A stretch of DNA of 64,000 nucleotides from Anniella stebbinsi (lineage: Eukaryota; Chordata; Lepidosauria; Squamata; Anniellidae): positions 106,894-170,893 of the forward strand of contig JARDYH010000035.1 of NCBI GenBank assembly GCA_029215795.1, read 5' to 3'. The position numbers were made by a program, and so were the translations under genes. Positions 1 through 10,962 of this stretch are shown one piece after another; position 1 is the stretch's first letter, and each line of letters starts with the position of its first letter. The notes below the pieces were generated by a model. The model saw only the letters and a list, made by a program, of their open reading frames with translations, searched no databases and was not told the DNA's origin.

Positions 1-34
1 AGACTTCCCCTTCTACCCCTAGACTTCCCCTGGA

Positions 35-52
35 CTTCCCCTTCCCTCTATA
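35..52 (+). repeat. C18 module, reference example (18 bp)
   Basis: This is a consensus copy of the third module, CTTCCCCTTCCCTCTATA. It is almost always followed by A20 and preceded by A20 or B11, so it opens each phrase of 38, 49, 58, 69 or 80 bp. Diagnostic variants are CCCGCTATA, CCTTCTATA, TGCCTCTATA, CCATCTATA, CCCTGTATA, CCCTCTGTA and CCCTCTCTA. The TATA is part of the repeat and is not evidence of a promoter. Confidence 0.96.
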
Positions 53-72
53 CTTCCCCTTCTTCCCCTAGA
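53..72 (+). repeat. A20 module, reference example (20 bp)
   Basis: This is a consensus copy of the commonest module, CTTCCCCTTCTTCCCCTAGA. Three consecutive copies lie at 91-150. It equals B11 with nine extra bases (TTCTTCCCC) inserted after the head. Its core TCCCCTTCTTCCCCT is a perfect 15-nt mirror repeat. Its CTAG gives TAG on both strands. Frequent variants are CCTCTTCTTCCCC, TTCTTCCCTTAGA, TTCTTCTCCTAGA, TTCTTCCATTAGA, TGCTTCCCC and TTCTTCCCCTATA. Confidence 0.97.
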
Positions 73-188
73 CATTCTCTTCCCTCTATACTTCCCCTTC
101 TTCCCCTAGACTTCCCCTTCTTCCCCTAGACTTCCCCTTCTTCCCCTAGACTACCCCTTCCCTCTATACTTCCCCTTCTTCCCCTAGA

Positions 189-199
189 CTTCCCCTAGA
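189..199 (+). repeat. B11 module, reference example (11 bp)
   Basis: This is a consensus copy of the shortest module, CTTCCCCTAGA. It normally occurs singly, after an A20 and before a C18 or another A20. Two B11 in a row were seen only in one recurrent context, after C18 (starts at 7391, 19718, 26040, 40507 and 54769). It is probably either the ancestral monomer or an A20 that lost nine bases. Confidence 0.96.
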
Positions 200-330
200 C
201 TTCCCCTTCCCTCTCTACTTCCCCTTCTTCCCCTAGACTTCCCCTTCTTCCCCTAGACATCCCCTTCTTCCCCTAGACTTCCCCTTCCCTCTATACTTCC
301 CCTTCTTCCCCTAGACTTCCCCTTCTTCCC

Positions 331-2835
331 CAAGACTTCCCCTACACTTCCCCTTCCCTCTATACTTCCCCTTCTTCCCCTAGACTTCCCCTTCTTCCCC
401 TAGACTTCCTCTTCTTCCCCTAGACTTCCCCTTCCCTCTATACTTCCCCTTCTTCCCCTAGACTTCCCCTTCTTCCCTTAGACTTCCCCTTCTTCCCTTA
501 GACTTCCCCTTCTTCCCCTATACTTCCCCTTCCCTCTATACTTCCCCTTCTCCCCCTAGACTTCCCCTAGACTTCCCCTTCCCTCTATACTTCCCCTTCT
601 TCCCCTAGACTTCCCCTTCTTCTCCTAGACTTCCCCTTCTTCCCCTAGACTTCCCCTTCCCTCTATACTTCCCCTTCTTCCCCTAGACTTCCCCTAGACT
701 TCCCCTTCTTCCCCTAGACTTCCCCTTCTTCCCCTAGACTTCCCCTAGACTTCCCCTTCCCTCTATACTTCCCCTTCTTCCCCTAGACTTCCCCTTCTTC
801 CCCTAGACTTCCCCTTCTTCCCCTAGACTTCCTCTTCTCCCCTAGACTTCCCCTAGACTTCCCCTTCCCTCTATACTTCCCATTCTTCCATTAGACTTCC
901 CCTTCCCTCTATACTTTCCCTTCTTCCCCTAGACTTCCCCTAGACTTCCCCTTCTTCCCCTAGACTTCCCCTAGACTTCCCCTTCCCTCTATACTTCCCA
1001 TTCTTCCATTAGACTTCCCCTTCCCTCTATACTTCCCCTGCTTCCCCTAGACTTCCCCTAGACTTCTCCTTCTTCCCCTTAACTTCCCCTAGACTTCCCT
1101 TCCCTCTATACTTCCCCTTCTTCCCCTAGACTTCCCCTAGACTTCCCCTTCCCTCTCTACTTCCCCTTCTTCCCCTAGACTTCCCCTTCTTCCCCTAGAC
1201 TTCCCCTTCTTCCCCTAGACATCCCCTTCCCTCTATACTTCCCCTTCTTCCATTAGACTTCCCCTTCCCTCTATACTTCCCCTGCTTCCCCTAGACTTCC
1301 CCTAGACTTCCCCTTCTTCCCCTAGACTTCCCCTAGACTTCCCCTTCCCTCTATACTTCCCCTTCTTCCCCTAGACTTCCCCTTCCCTCTATACTTCCCC
1401 TTCTTCCCCTAAACTTCCCCTTCTTCCCCTAGACTTCCTCTTCTTCCCCTAGACTTCCCCTTCCCTCTATACTTCCCCTTCTTCCCCTAGACTTCCCCTT
1501 CTTCCCTTAGACTTCCCCTTCTTCCCCTATACTTCCCCTTCCCTCTATACTTCCCCTTCTTCCCCTAGACTTCCCCTAGACTTCCCCTTCTTCCCCTAGA
1601 CTTCCCCTAGACTTCCCCTTCCCTCTATACTTCCCCTTCTTTCCCTAGACTTCCCCTTCCCTCTATACTTCCCCTTCTTCCCCTAGACTTCCCCTTCTTC
1701 CCCTAGACTTCCTCTTCTTCCCCTAGACTTCCCCTTCCCTCTATACTTCCCCTTCTTCCCCTAGACTTCCCCTAGACTTCCCCTTCTTCCCCTAGACTTC
1801 CCCTAGACTTCCCCTTCCCTCTATACTTCCCCTTCTTTCCCTAGACTTCCCCTTCCCTCTATACTTCCCCTTCTTCCCCTAGACTTCCCCTTCTTCCCCT
1901 AGACTTCCCCTTCTTCCCTTAGACTTCCCCTTCTTCCCCTATACTTCCCCTTCCCTCTATACTTCCCCTTCTTCCCCTAGACTTCCCCTAGACTTCCCCT
2001 TCTTCCCCTAGACTTCCCCTAGACTTCCCCTTCCCTCTATACTTCCCCTTTTTTCCCTAGACTTCCCCTTCCCTCTATACTTCCCCTTCTTCCCCTAGAC
2101 TTCCCCTTCTTCCCCTAGACTTCCTCTTCTTCCCCTAGACTTCCCCTTCCCTCTATACTTCCCCTTCTTCCCCTAGACTTCCCCTTCTTCCCTTAGACTT
2201 CCCCTTCTTCCCCTATACTTCCCCTTCCCTCTATACTTCCCCTTCTTCCCCTAGACTTCCCCTAGACTTCCCCTTCCCTCTATACTTCCCCTTCTTCCCC
2301 TAGATTTCCCCTTCTTCCCTTAGACTTCCCCTTCTTCCCCTATACTTCCCCTTCCCTCTATACTTCCCCTTCTTCCCCTAGACTTCCCCTAGACTTCCCC
2401 TTCCCGCTATACTTCCCCTTCTTCCCCTAGACTTCTCCTAGACTTCCCCTTCTTCCCCTAGACTTCCCCTTCTTCCCCTAGACTTCCCGTAGACTTCCCC
2501 TTCCCTCTATACTTTCCCTTCTTCCCCTGGACTTCCCCTAGACTTCCCCTTCTTCCCCTAGACTTCCCCTAGACTTCCCCTTCCCTCTATACTTCCCCTT
2601 ATTCCATTAGACTTCCCCTTCCCTCTATACTTCCCCTGCTTCCCCTAGACTTCCCCTAGCCTTCCCCTTCTTCCCCTAGACTTCCCCTAGACTTCCCCTT
2701 CCTTCTATACTTCCCCTTCTTCCCCTAGACTTCCCCTTCCCTCTATACTTCCCCTTCTTCCCCTAGACTTCCCCTTCTTCCCCTAGACTTCCTCTTCTTC
2801 CCCTGGACTTCCCCTTCCCTCTACACTTCCCCTTC
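331..2835 (+). repeat. HOR1 internal tandem duplication, left copy
   Basis: Landmarks here recur downstream at a constant offset of 2648: CCCCAAGAC 331/2979, TCTTCTCCCC 833/3481, TTAACTTCCCC 1081/3729, CCTAAACTT 1411/4059. Beyond about 2045 the offset falls to 2236 (CCCCTTTTTT 2045/4281, CCCGCTATA 2401/4637, CTCTACAC 2821/5057). This copy is therefore 412 bp longer because of extra internal repeats at 1.6-2.05 kb. The rare variants CCCTGGACTT near 2527 and CCTAGCCTT near 2657 are shared with the right copy. Confidence 0.88.
1633..2055 (+). repeat. Local expansion of ~200-bp sub-repeats in HOR1 left copy
   Basis: The related words CCCCTTCTTTCCCTAG (1633 and 1829) and CCCCTTTTTTCCCTAG (2045) mark three successive phrases spaced 196 and 216 bp apart. 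The right copy of the enclosing duplication has one such word, at 4281. The spacings sum to 412, which is exactly the difference between the two offsets of the enclosing duplication (2648 minus 2236). The simplest reading is two extra phrases gained in the left copy or lost from the right one. Confidence 0.8.
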
Positions 2836-2978
2836 TTCTCCTAGACTTCCCCTAGACTTCCCCTTCCCTCTATACTTCCCCTTCTTCCCCTAGTCTACCC
2901 CTTGACTTCCCCTTCCCTCTATACTTCCCCTTCTTCCCCTAGACTTCCACGTCTTCCCCTAGACTTCCCCTTCTTCCC

Positions 2979-5071
2979 CAAGACTTCCCCTACACTTCCC
3001 CTTCCCTCTATACTTCCCCTTCTTCCCCTAGACTTCCCCTTCTTCCCCTAGACTTCCTCTTCTTCCCCTAGACTTCCCCTTCCCTCTATACTTCCCCTTC
3101 TTCCCCTAGACTTCCCCTTCTTCCCTTAGACTTCCCCTTCTTCCCTTAGACTTCCCCTTCTTCCCCTATACTTCCCCTTCCCTCTATACTTCCCCTTCTC
3201 CCCCTAGACTTCCCCTAGACTTCCCCTTCCCTCTATACTTCCCCTTCTTCCCCTAGACTTCCCCTTCTTCTCCTAGACTTCCCCTTCTTCCCCTAGACTT
3301 CCCCTTCCCTCTATACTTCCCCTTCTTCCCCTAGACTTCCCCTAGACTTCCCCTTCTTCCCCTAGACTTCCCCTTCTTCCCCTAGACTTCCCCTAGACTT
3401 CCCCTTCCCTCTATACTTCCCCTTCTTCCCCTAGACTTCCCCTTCTTCCCCTAGACTTCCCCTTCTTCCCCTAGACTTCCTCTTCTCCCCTAGACTTCCC
3501 CTAGACTTCCCCTTCCCTCTATACTTCCCATTCTTCCATTAGACTTCCCCTTCCCTCTATACTTTCCCTTCTTCCCCTAGACTTCCCCTAGACTTCCCCT
3601 TCTTCCCCTAGACTTCCCCTAGACTTCCCCTTCCCTCTATACTTCCCATTCTTCCATTAGACTTCCCCTTCCCTCTATACTTCCCCTGCTTCCCCTAGAC
3701 TTCCCCTAGACTTCTCCTTCTTCCCCTTAACTTCCCCTAGACTTCCCTTCCCTCTATACTTCCCCTTCTCCCCCTAGACTTCCCCTAGACTTCCCCTTCC
3801 CTCTCTACTTCCCCTTCCTCCCCTAGACTTCCCCTTCTTCCCCTAGACTTCCCCTTCTTCCCCTAGACTTCCCCTTCCCTCTATACTTCCCCTTCTTCCA
3901 TTAGACTTCCCCTTCCCTCTATACTTCCCCTGCTTCCCCTAGACTTCCCCTAGACTTCCCCTTCTTCCCCTAGACTTCCCCTAGACTTCCCCTTCCCTCT
4001 ATACTTCCCCTTCTTCCCCTAGACTTCCCCTTCCCTCTATACTTCCCCTTCTTCCCCTAAACTTCCCCTTCTTCCCCTAGACTTCCTCTTCTTCCCCTAG
4101 ACTTCCCCTTCCCTCTATACTTCCCCTTCTTCCCCTAGACTTCCCCTTCTTCCCTTAGACTTCCCCTTCTTCCCCTATACTTCCCCTTCCCTCTATACTT
4201 CCCCTTCTTCCCCTAGACTTCCCCTAGACTTCCCCTTCTTCCCCTAGACTTCCCCTAGACTTCCCCTTCCCTCTATACTTCCCCTTTTTTCCCTAGACTT
4301 CCCCTTCCCTCTATACTTCCCCTTCTTCCCCTAGACTTCCCCTTCTTCCCCTAGACTTCCTCTTCTTCCCCTAGACTTCCCCTTCCCTCTATACTTCCCC
4401 TTCTTCCCCTAGACTTCCCCTTCTTCCCTTAGACTTCCCCTTCTTCCCCTATACTTCCCCTTCCCTCTATACTTCCCCTTCTTCCCCTAGACTTCCCCTA
4501 GACTTCCCCTTCCCTCTATACTTCCCCTTCTTCCCCTAGATTTCCCCTTCTTCCCTTAGACTTCCCCTTCTTCCCCTATACTTCCCCTTCCCTCTATACT
4601 TCCCCTTCTTCCCCTAGACTTCCCCTAGACTTCCCCTTCCCGCTATACTTCCCCTTCTTCCCCTAGACTTCTCCTAGACTTCCCCTTCTTCCCCTAGACT
4701 TCCCCTTCTTCCCCTAGACTTCCCGTAGACTTCCCCTTCCCTCTATACTTTCCCTTCTTCCCCTGGACTTCCCCTAGACTTCCCCTTCTTCCCCTAGACT
4801 TCCCCTAGACTTCCCCTTCCCTCTATACTTCCCCTTATTCCATTAGACTTCCCCTTCCCTCTATACTTCCCCTGCTTCCCCTAGACTTCCCCTAGCCTTC
4901 CCCTTCTTCCCCTAGACTTCCCCTAGACTTCCCCTTCCTTCTATACTTCCCCTTCTTCCCCTAGACTTCCCCTTCCCTCTATACTTCCCCTTCTTCCCCT
5001 AGACTTCCCCTTCTTCCCCTAGACTTCCTCTTCTTCCCCTGGACTTCCCCTTCCCTCTACACTTCCCCTTC
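2979..5071 (+). repeat. HOR1 internal tandem duplication, right copy
   Basis: This is the downstream copy of 331-2835, with offset 2648 and then 2236. It lacks the 412-bp internal expansion. Small differences include TTCTCCCCC near 3766 where the left copy has TTCTTCCCC. After CTCTACAC (5057) the copies diverge: this one continues into three A20 modules and a TTCACC word at 5172, whereas the left copy runs into the TAGTCTACC segment at 2891. Confidence 0.88.
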
Positions 5072-8000
5072 TTCCCCTAGACTTCCCCTTCTTCCCCTAG
5101 ACTTCCCCTTCTTCCCCTAGACTTCCCCTTGTTCCCCTAGACTTCCCCTAGACTTCCCCTTGCCTCTATACTTCACCTTCTTCCCCTAGACTTTCTCTTC
5201 CCTCTATACTTCCCCTTCTTCCCCTAGACTTCCCCTTCTTCCCCTAGATTTCCCCTTCTTCCCTTAGACTTCCCCTTCTTCCCCTATACTTCCCCTTCCC
5301 TCTATACTTCCCCTTCTCCCCCTAGACTTCCCCTAGACTTCCCCTTCCCTCTATACTTCCCCTTCTTCCCCTAGACTTCCCCTTCTTCTCCTAGACTTCC
5401 CCTTCTTCCCCTAGACTTCCCCTTCCCTCTATACTTCCCCTTCTTCCCCTAGACTTCCCCTAGACTTCCCCTTCTTCCCCTAGACTTCCCCTTCTTCCCC
5501 TAGACTTCCCCTAGACTTCCCCTTCCCTCTATACTTCCCCTTCTTCCCTTAGACTTCCCCTTCTTCCCCTAGACTTCCCCTTCTTCCCCTAGACTTCCCC
5601 TAGACTTCCCCTTCCCTCTATACTTCCCCTTCTTCCCCTAGACTTCCCCTTCTTCCCCTAGACTTCCCCTAGACTTCCCCTTCCCTCTATACTTCCCCTT
5701 CTTCCCCTAGACTTCCCCTAGACTTCCCCTTCCCTCTATACTGCCCCTTCTTCCCCTAGACTTCCCCTAGACTTCCTCTTTCCTCTATACTTCCCCTTCT
5801 TCCCCTAGACTTCCACTAGACTTCCCCTTCTTTCTATACTTTCCCTTCTTCCCCTAGACTTCCCCTTCTTCCCCTAGACTTCCCCTAGACTTCCCCTTCC
5901 CTCTATACTTCCCCTTCTTCCCCTAGTCTACCCCTTGACTTCCCCTTCCCTCTATACTTCCCCTTCTTCCCCTAGACTTCCACGTCTTCCCCTAGACTTC
6001 CCCTTCTTCCCCAAGACTTCCCCTACACTTCCCCTTCCCTCTATACTTCCCCTTCTTCCCTAGACTTCCCCTAGATTTCCCCTTCTTCCCCTAGACTTCC
6101 CCTTCCCTCTATACTTCCCCTTCTTCCCCTAGAGTTCCCCTTCTTCTCCTAGATTTCCCCTTCTTCCCCTAGACTTCCCCTTTCCTCTATACTTCCCCTT
6201 CTTCCCCTAGACTTCCCCTAGACTTCCCCTTCTTCCCCTAGACTTCCCCTTTTTCCCCTAGACTTCCCCTTCCCTCTATACTTCCTCTTCTTCCCCTAGA
6301 TTTCCCCTTCTTCCCCTAGACTTCCCCTTCTTCCCCTAGACTTCCCCTTCCCTCTATACTTCCCCTTCTTCCCCTAGACTTCCCCTAGACTTCCCTTCCC
6401 TCTATACTTCCCCTTCTTCCCCTAGACTTCCCCTAGACTTCCCCTTCCCGCTCTACTTCCCCTTCTTCCCCTAGACTTCCCCTTCTTCCCCTAGACTTCC
6501 CCTTCTTCACCTAGACTTCCCCTTTCCCTCTATACTTCCCCTTCTTCCATTAGACTTCCCCTTCCCTCTATACTTCCCCTGCTTCCCCTAGACTTCCCCT
6601 AGACTTCCCCTTCTTCCCATAGACTTCCCGTAGACTTCCCCTTCCCTCTATACTTCCCCTTCTTCCCGTAGACTTCCCCTTCCCTCTATACTTCCCCTTC
6701 TTCCCCTAGACTTCCCCTTCTTCCCCTAGACTTCCCGTAGACTTCCCCTTCCCTCTATACTTTCCCTTCTTCCCCTAGACTTCCCCTAGACTTCCCCTTC
6801 TTCCCCTAGACTTCCCCTAGACTTCCCCTTCCCTCTATACTTCCCCTTCTTCCATTAGACTTCCCCTTCCCTCTATACTTCCCCTGCTTCCCCTAGACTT
6901 CCCCTAGACTTCTCCTTCTTCCCCTTAACTTCCTCTAGACTTCCCTTCCCTCTATACTTCCCCTTCTTCCCCTAGACTTCCCCTAGACTTCCCCTTCCCT
7001 CTCTACTTCCCCTTCTTCCCCTAGACTTCCCCTTCTTCCCCTAGACTTCCCCTTCTTCCCCTAGACTTCCCCTTCCCTCTATACTTCCCCTTCTTCCATT
7101 AGACTTCCCCTTCCCTCTATACTTCCCCTGCTTCCCCTAGACTTCCCCTAGACTTCCCCTTCTTCCCCTAGACTTCCCCTAGACTTCCCCTTCCCTCTAT
7201 ACTTCCCCTTCTTCCCCTAGACTTCCCCTTCCCTCTATACTTCCCCTTCTTCCCCTAAACTTCCCCTTCTTCCCCTAGACTTCCTCTTCTTCCCTAGACT
7301 TCCCCTTCCCTCTATACTTCCCCTTCTTCCCCTAGACTTCCCCTTCTTCCCTTAGACTTCCCCTTCTTCCCCTCTACGTCCCCTTCCCTCTATACTTCCC
7401 CTAGACTTCCCCTAGACTTCCCCTTCTTCCCCTAGACTTCCCCTAGACTTCCCCTTCCCTCTATACTTCCCCTTCTTTCCCTAGACTTCCCCTTCCCTCT
7501 ATACTTCCCCTTCTTCCCCTAGACTTCCCCTTCTTCCCCTAGACTTCCTCTTCTTCCCCTAGACTTCCCCTTCCCTCTATACTTCCCCTTCTTCCCCTAG
7601 AATTCCCCTTCTTCCCTTAGAATTCCCCTTCTTCCCCTATACTTCCCCTTCCCTCTATACTTCCCCTTCTTCCCCTAGACTTCCCCTAGACTTCCCCTTC
7701 CCTCTATACTTCCCCTTCTTCCCCTAGATTTCCCCTTCTTCCCTTAGACTTCCCCTTCTTCCCCTATACTTCCCCTTCCCTCTATACTTCCCCTTCTTCC
7801 CCTAGACTTCCCCTAGACTTCCCCTTCCCGCTATACTTCCCCTTCTTCCCCTAGAATTCTCCTAGACTTCCCCTTCTTCCCCTAGACTTCCCCTTCTTCC
7901 CCTAGACTTCCCGTAGACTTCCCCTTCCCTCTATACTTTCCCTTCTTCCCCTAGACTTCCCCTAGACTTCCCCTTCTTCCCCTAGACTTCCCCTAGACTT

Positions 8001-8359
8001 CCCCTTCCCTCTATACTTCCCCTTATTCCATTAGACTTCCCCTTCCCTCTATACTTCCCCTGCTTCCCCTAGACTTCCCCTAGACTTCCCCTTCTTCCCC
8101 TAGACTTCCCCTAGACTTCCCCTTCCTTCTATACTTCCCCTTCTTCCCCTAGACTTCCCCTTCCCTCTATACTTCCCCTTCTTCCCCTAGACTTCCCCTT
8201 CTTCCCCTAGACTTCCTCTTCTTCCCCTGGACTTCCCCTTCCCTCTATACTTCCCCTTCTTCCCCTAGACTTCCCCTTCTTCCCCTAGACTTCCCCTTCT
8301 TCCCCTAGACTTCCCCTTGTTCCCCTAGACTTCCCCTAGACTTCCCCTTGCCTCTATAC

Positions 8360-10962
8360 TTCACCTTCTTCCCCTAGACTTTCTCTTCCCTCTATACTTC
8401 CCCTTCTTCCCCTAGACTTCCCCTTCTTCCCCTAGATTTCCCCTTCTTCCCTTAGACTTCCCCTTCTTCCCCTATACTTCCCCTTCCCTCTATACTTCCC
8501 CTTCTTCCCCTAGACTTCCCCTAGACTTCCCCTTCCCGCTATACTTCCCCTGCTTCCCCTAGACTTCCCCTAGACTTCCCCTTCTTCCCCTAGACTTCCC
8601 CTAGACTTCCCCTTCCTTCTATACTTCCCCTTCTTCCCCTAGACTTCCCCTTCCCTCTATACTTCCCCTTCTTCCCCTAGACTTCCCCTTCTTCCCCTAG
8701 ACTTCCTCTTCTTCCCCTGGACTTCCCCTTCCCTCTATACTTCCCCTTCTTCCCCTAGACTTCCCCTTCTTCCCCTAGAATTCCCCTTCTTCCCCTAGAC
8801 TTCCCCTTGTTCCCCTAGACTTCCCCTAGACTTCCCCTTGCCTCTATACTTCACCTTCTTCCCCTAGACTTTCTCTTCCCTCTATACTTCCCCTTCTTCC
8901 CCTAGACTTCCCCTTCTTCCCCTAGACTTCCCCATCTTCCCCTAGACTTCCCCTTCCCTCTATACTTCCCCATCTTCCCCTAGACTTCCCCTAGACTTCC
9001 CTTCCCTCTATACTTCCCCTTCTTCCCCTTGACTTCCCCTAGACTTCCCCTTCCCATTCTACTTCCCCTTCTCCCCTAGACTTCCCCTTCTTCCCCTAGA
9101 CTTCCCCTTCTTCCCCTAGACTTCCCCTTCTTCCCCTAGACTTCCCCTTCCCTCTATACTTCCCCTTCTTCCCCTAGACTTCCCCTAGACTTCCCCTTCC
9201 CTCTATACTTCCCCTTCTTCCCCTAGACTTCCCCTTCCCTCTATACTTCCCCTTCTTCCCCTAGACTTCCCCTAGACTTCCCCTTCTTCCACTAGACTTC
9301 CCCTTTTCCCCCTAGACTTCCCCTTCCCTCTATACTTCCTCTTCTTCCCCTAGACTTCCCCTTCTTCCCCTAGACTTCCCCTTCTTCCCCTAGACTTCCC
9401 GTAGACTTCCCCTTCCCTCTATACCTTCCCTCCTTCCCCTAGACTTCCCCTAGACTTCCCATTCCCTCTATACTTCCCCTTCTTCCCCTAGACTTCCCCT
9501 AGACTTCCCCTTCCCTCTATACTTCCCCTTCTTCCCCTAGACTTCCCCTTCCCTCTATACTTCCCCTTCTTCCCCTAGACTTCCCCTAGACTTCCCCTTC
9601 CCTCTATACTTCCCCTTCTTCCCCTAGACTTCCCCTTCCCTCTATATTTCCCCTTCTTCCCCTAGACTTCCCCTAGACTTCCCCTTCTTCCACTAGACTT
9701 CCCCTTTTTCCCCTAGACTTCCCCTTCCCTCTATACTTCCTCTTCTTCCCCTAGACTTCCCCTTCTTCCCCTAGACTTCCCCTTCTTCCCCTAGACTTCC
9801 CCTAGACTTCCCCTTCCCGCTATACTTCCCCTTCTTCCCCTAGACTTCTCCTAGACTTCCCCTTCTTCCCCTAGACTTCCCCTTCTTCCCCTAGACTTCC
9901 CGTAGACTTCCCCTTCCCTCTATACTTTCCCTTCTTCCCCTAGACTTCCCCTAGACTTCCCCTTCTTCCCCTATACTTCCCCTAGACTTCCCCTTCCCTC
10001 TATACTTCCCCTTATTCCATTAGACTTCCCCTTCCCTCTATACTTCCCCTGCTTCCCCTAGACTTCCCCTAGACTTCCCCTTCTTCCCCTAGACTTCCCC
10101 TAGACTTCCCCTTCCTTCTATACTTCCTCTTCTTCCCCTAGACTTCCCCTTCCCTCTATACTTCCCCTTCTTCCCCTAGACTTCCCCTTCTTCCCCTAGA
10201 CTTCCTCTTCTTCCCCTGGACTTCCCCTTCCCTCTATACTTCCCCTTCTTCCCCTAGACTTCCCCTTCTTCCCCTAGACTTCCCCTTCTTCCCCTAGACT
10301 TCCCCTTGTTCCCCTAGACTTCCCCTAGACTTCCCCTTGCCTCTATACTTCACCTTCTTCCCCTAGACTTTCTCTTCCCTCTATACTTCCCCTTCTTCCC
10401 CTAGACTTCCCCTTCTTCCCCTAGATTTCCCCTTCTTCCCTTAGACTTCCCCTTCTTCCCCTATACTTCCCCTTCCCTCTATACTTCCCCTTCTTCCCCT
10501 AGACTTCCCCTAGACTTCCCCTTCCCGCTATACTTCCCCTTCTTCCCCTAGACTTCTCCTAGACTTCCCCTTCTTCCCCTAGACTTCCCCTAGACTTCCC
10601 CTTCCCTCTATACTTCCCCTTATTCCATTAGACTTCCCCTTCCCTCTATACTTCCCCTGCTTCCCCTAGACTTCCCCTAGACTTCCCCTTCTTCCCCTAG
10701 ACTTCCCCTAGACTTCCCCTTCCTTCTATACTTCCCCTTCTTCCCCTAGACTTCCCCTTCCCTCTATACTTCCCCTTCTTCCCCTAGACTTCCCCTTCTT
10801 CCCCTAGACTTCCTCTTCTTCCCCTGGACTTCCCCTTCCCTCTATACTTCCCCTTCTTCCCCTAGACTTCCCCTTCTTCCCCTAGAATTCCTCTTCTTCC
10901 CCTAGACTTCCCCTTGTTCCCCTAGACTTCCCCTAGACTTCCCCTTGCCTCTATACTTCACC
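8360..10962 (+). repeat. TTCACC-marked block in HOR1 (spacings 490, 1499, 608)
   Basis: The variant word TTCACCTTC follows TGCCTCTATAC at 8360, 8850, 10349 and 10957. HORs 2-4 have the corresponding spacings 608, 1500 and 608. The first interval here is 118 bp short because of a deletion at about 8539. The second is 1 bp short, matching a one-T loss near 9070 (CCCCTTCTCCCC for CCCCTTCTTCCCC). An isolated extra TTCACC at 5172 belongs to the segment shared with HOR4 (53076). Confidence 0.88.
8525..8556 (+). other. 118-bp deletion junction in HOR1
   Basis: Here the CCCGCTATA variant runs straight into CTTCCCCTGCTTCCCC. In HOR2 these words are separated: the CTATAC belonging to CCCGCTATA is at 27188 and the CTATAC preceding CCCCTGC is at 27306, 118 bp apart. 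The missing piece equals the shortfall of the 490-bp interval against 608. Both ancestral sites share CTATACTTCCCCT, so the joint lies within about 13 identical bases starting at 8539. This is the expected product of recombination or slippage between two C18/A20 borders. Confidence 0.9.
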
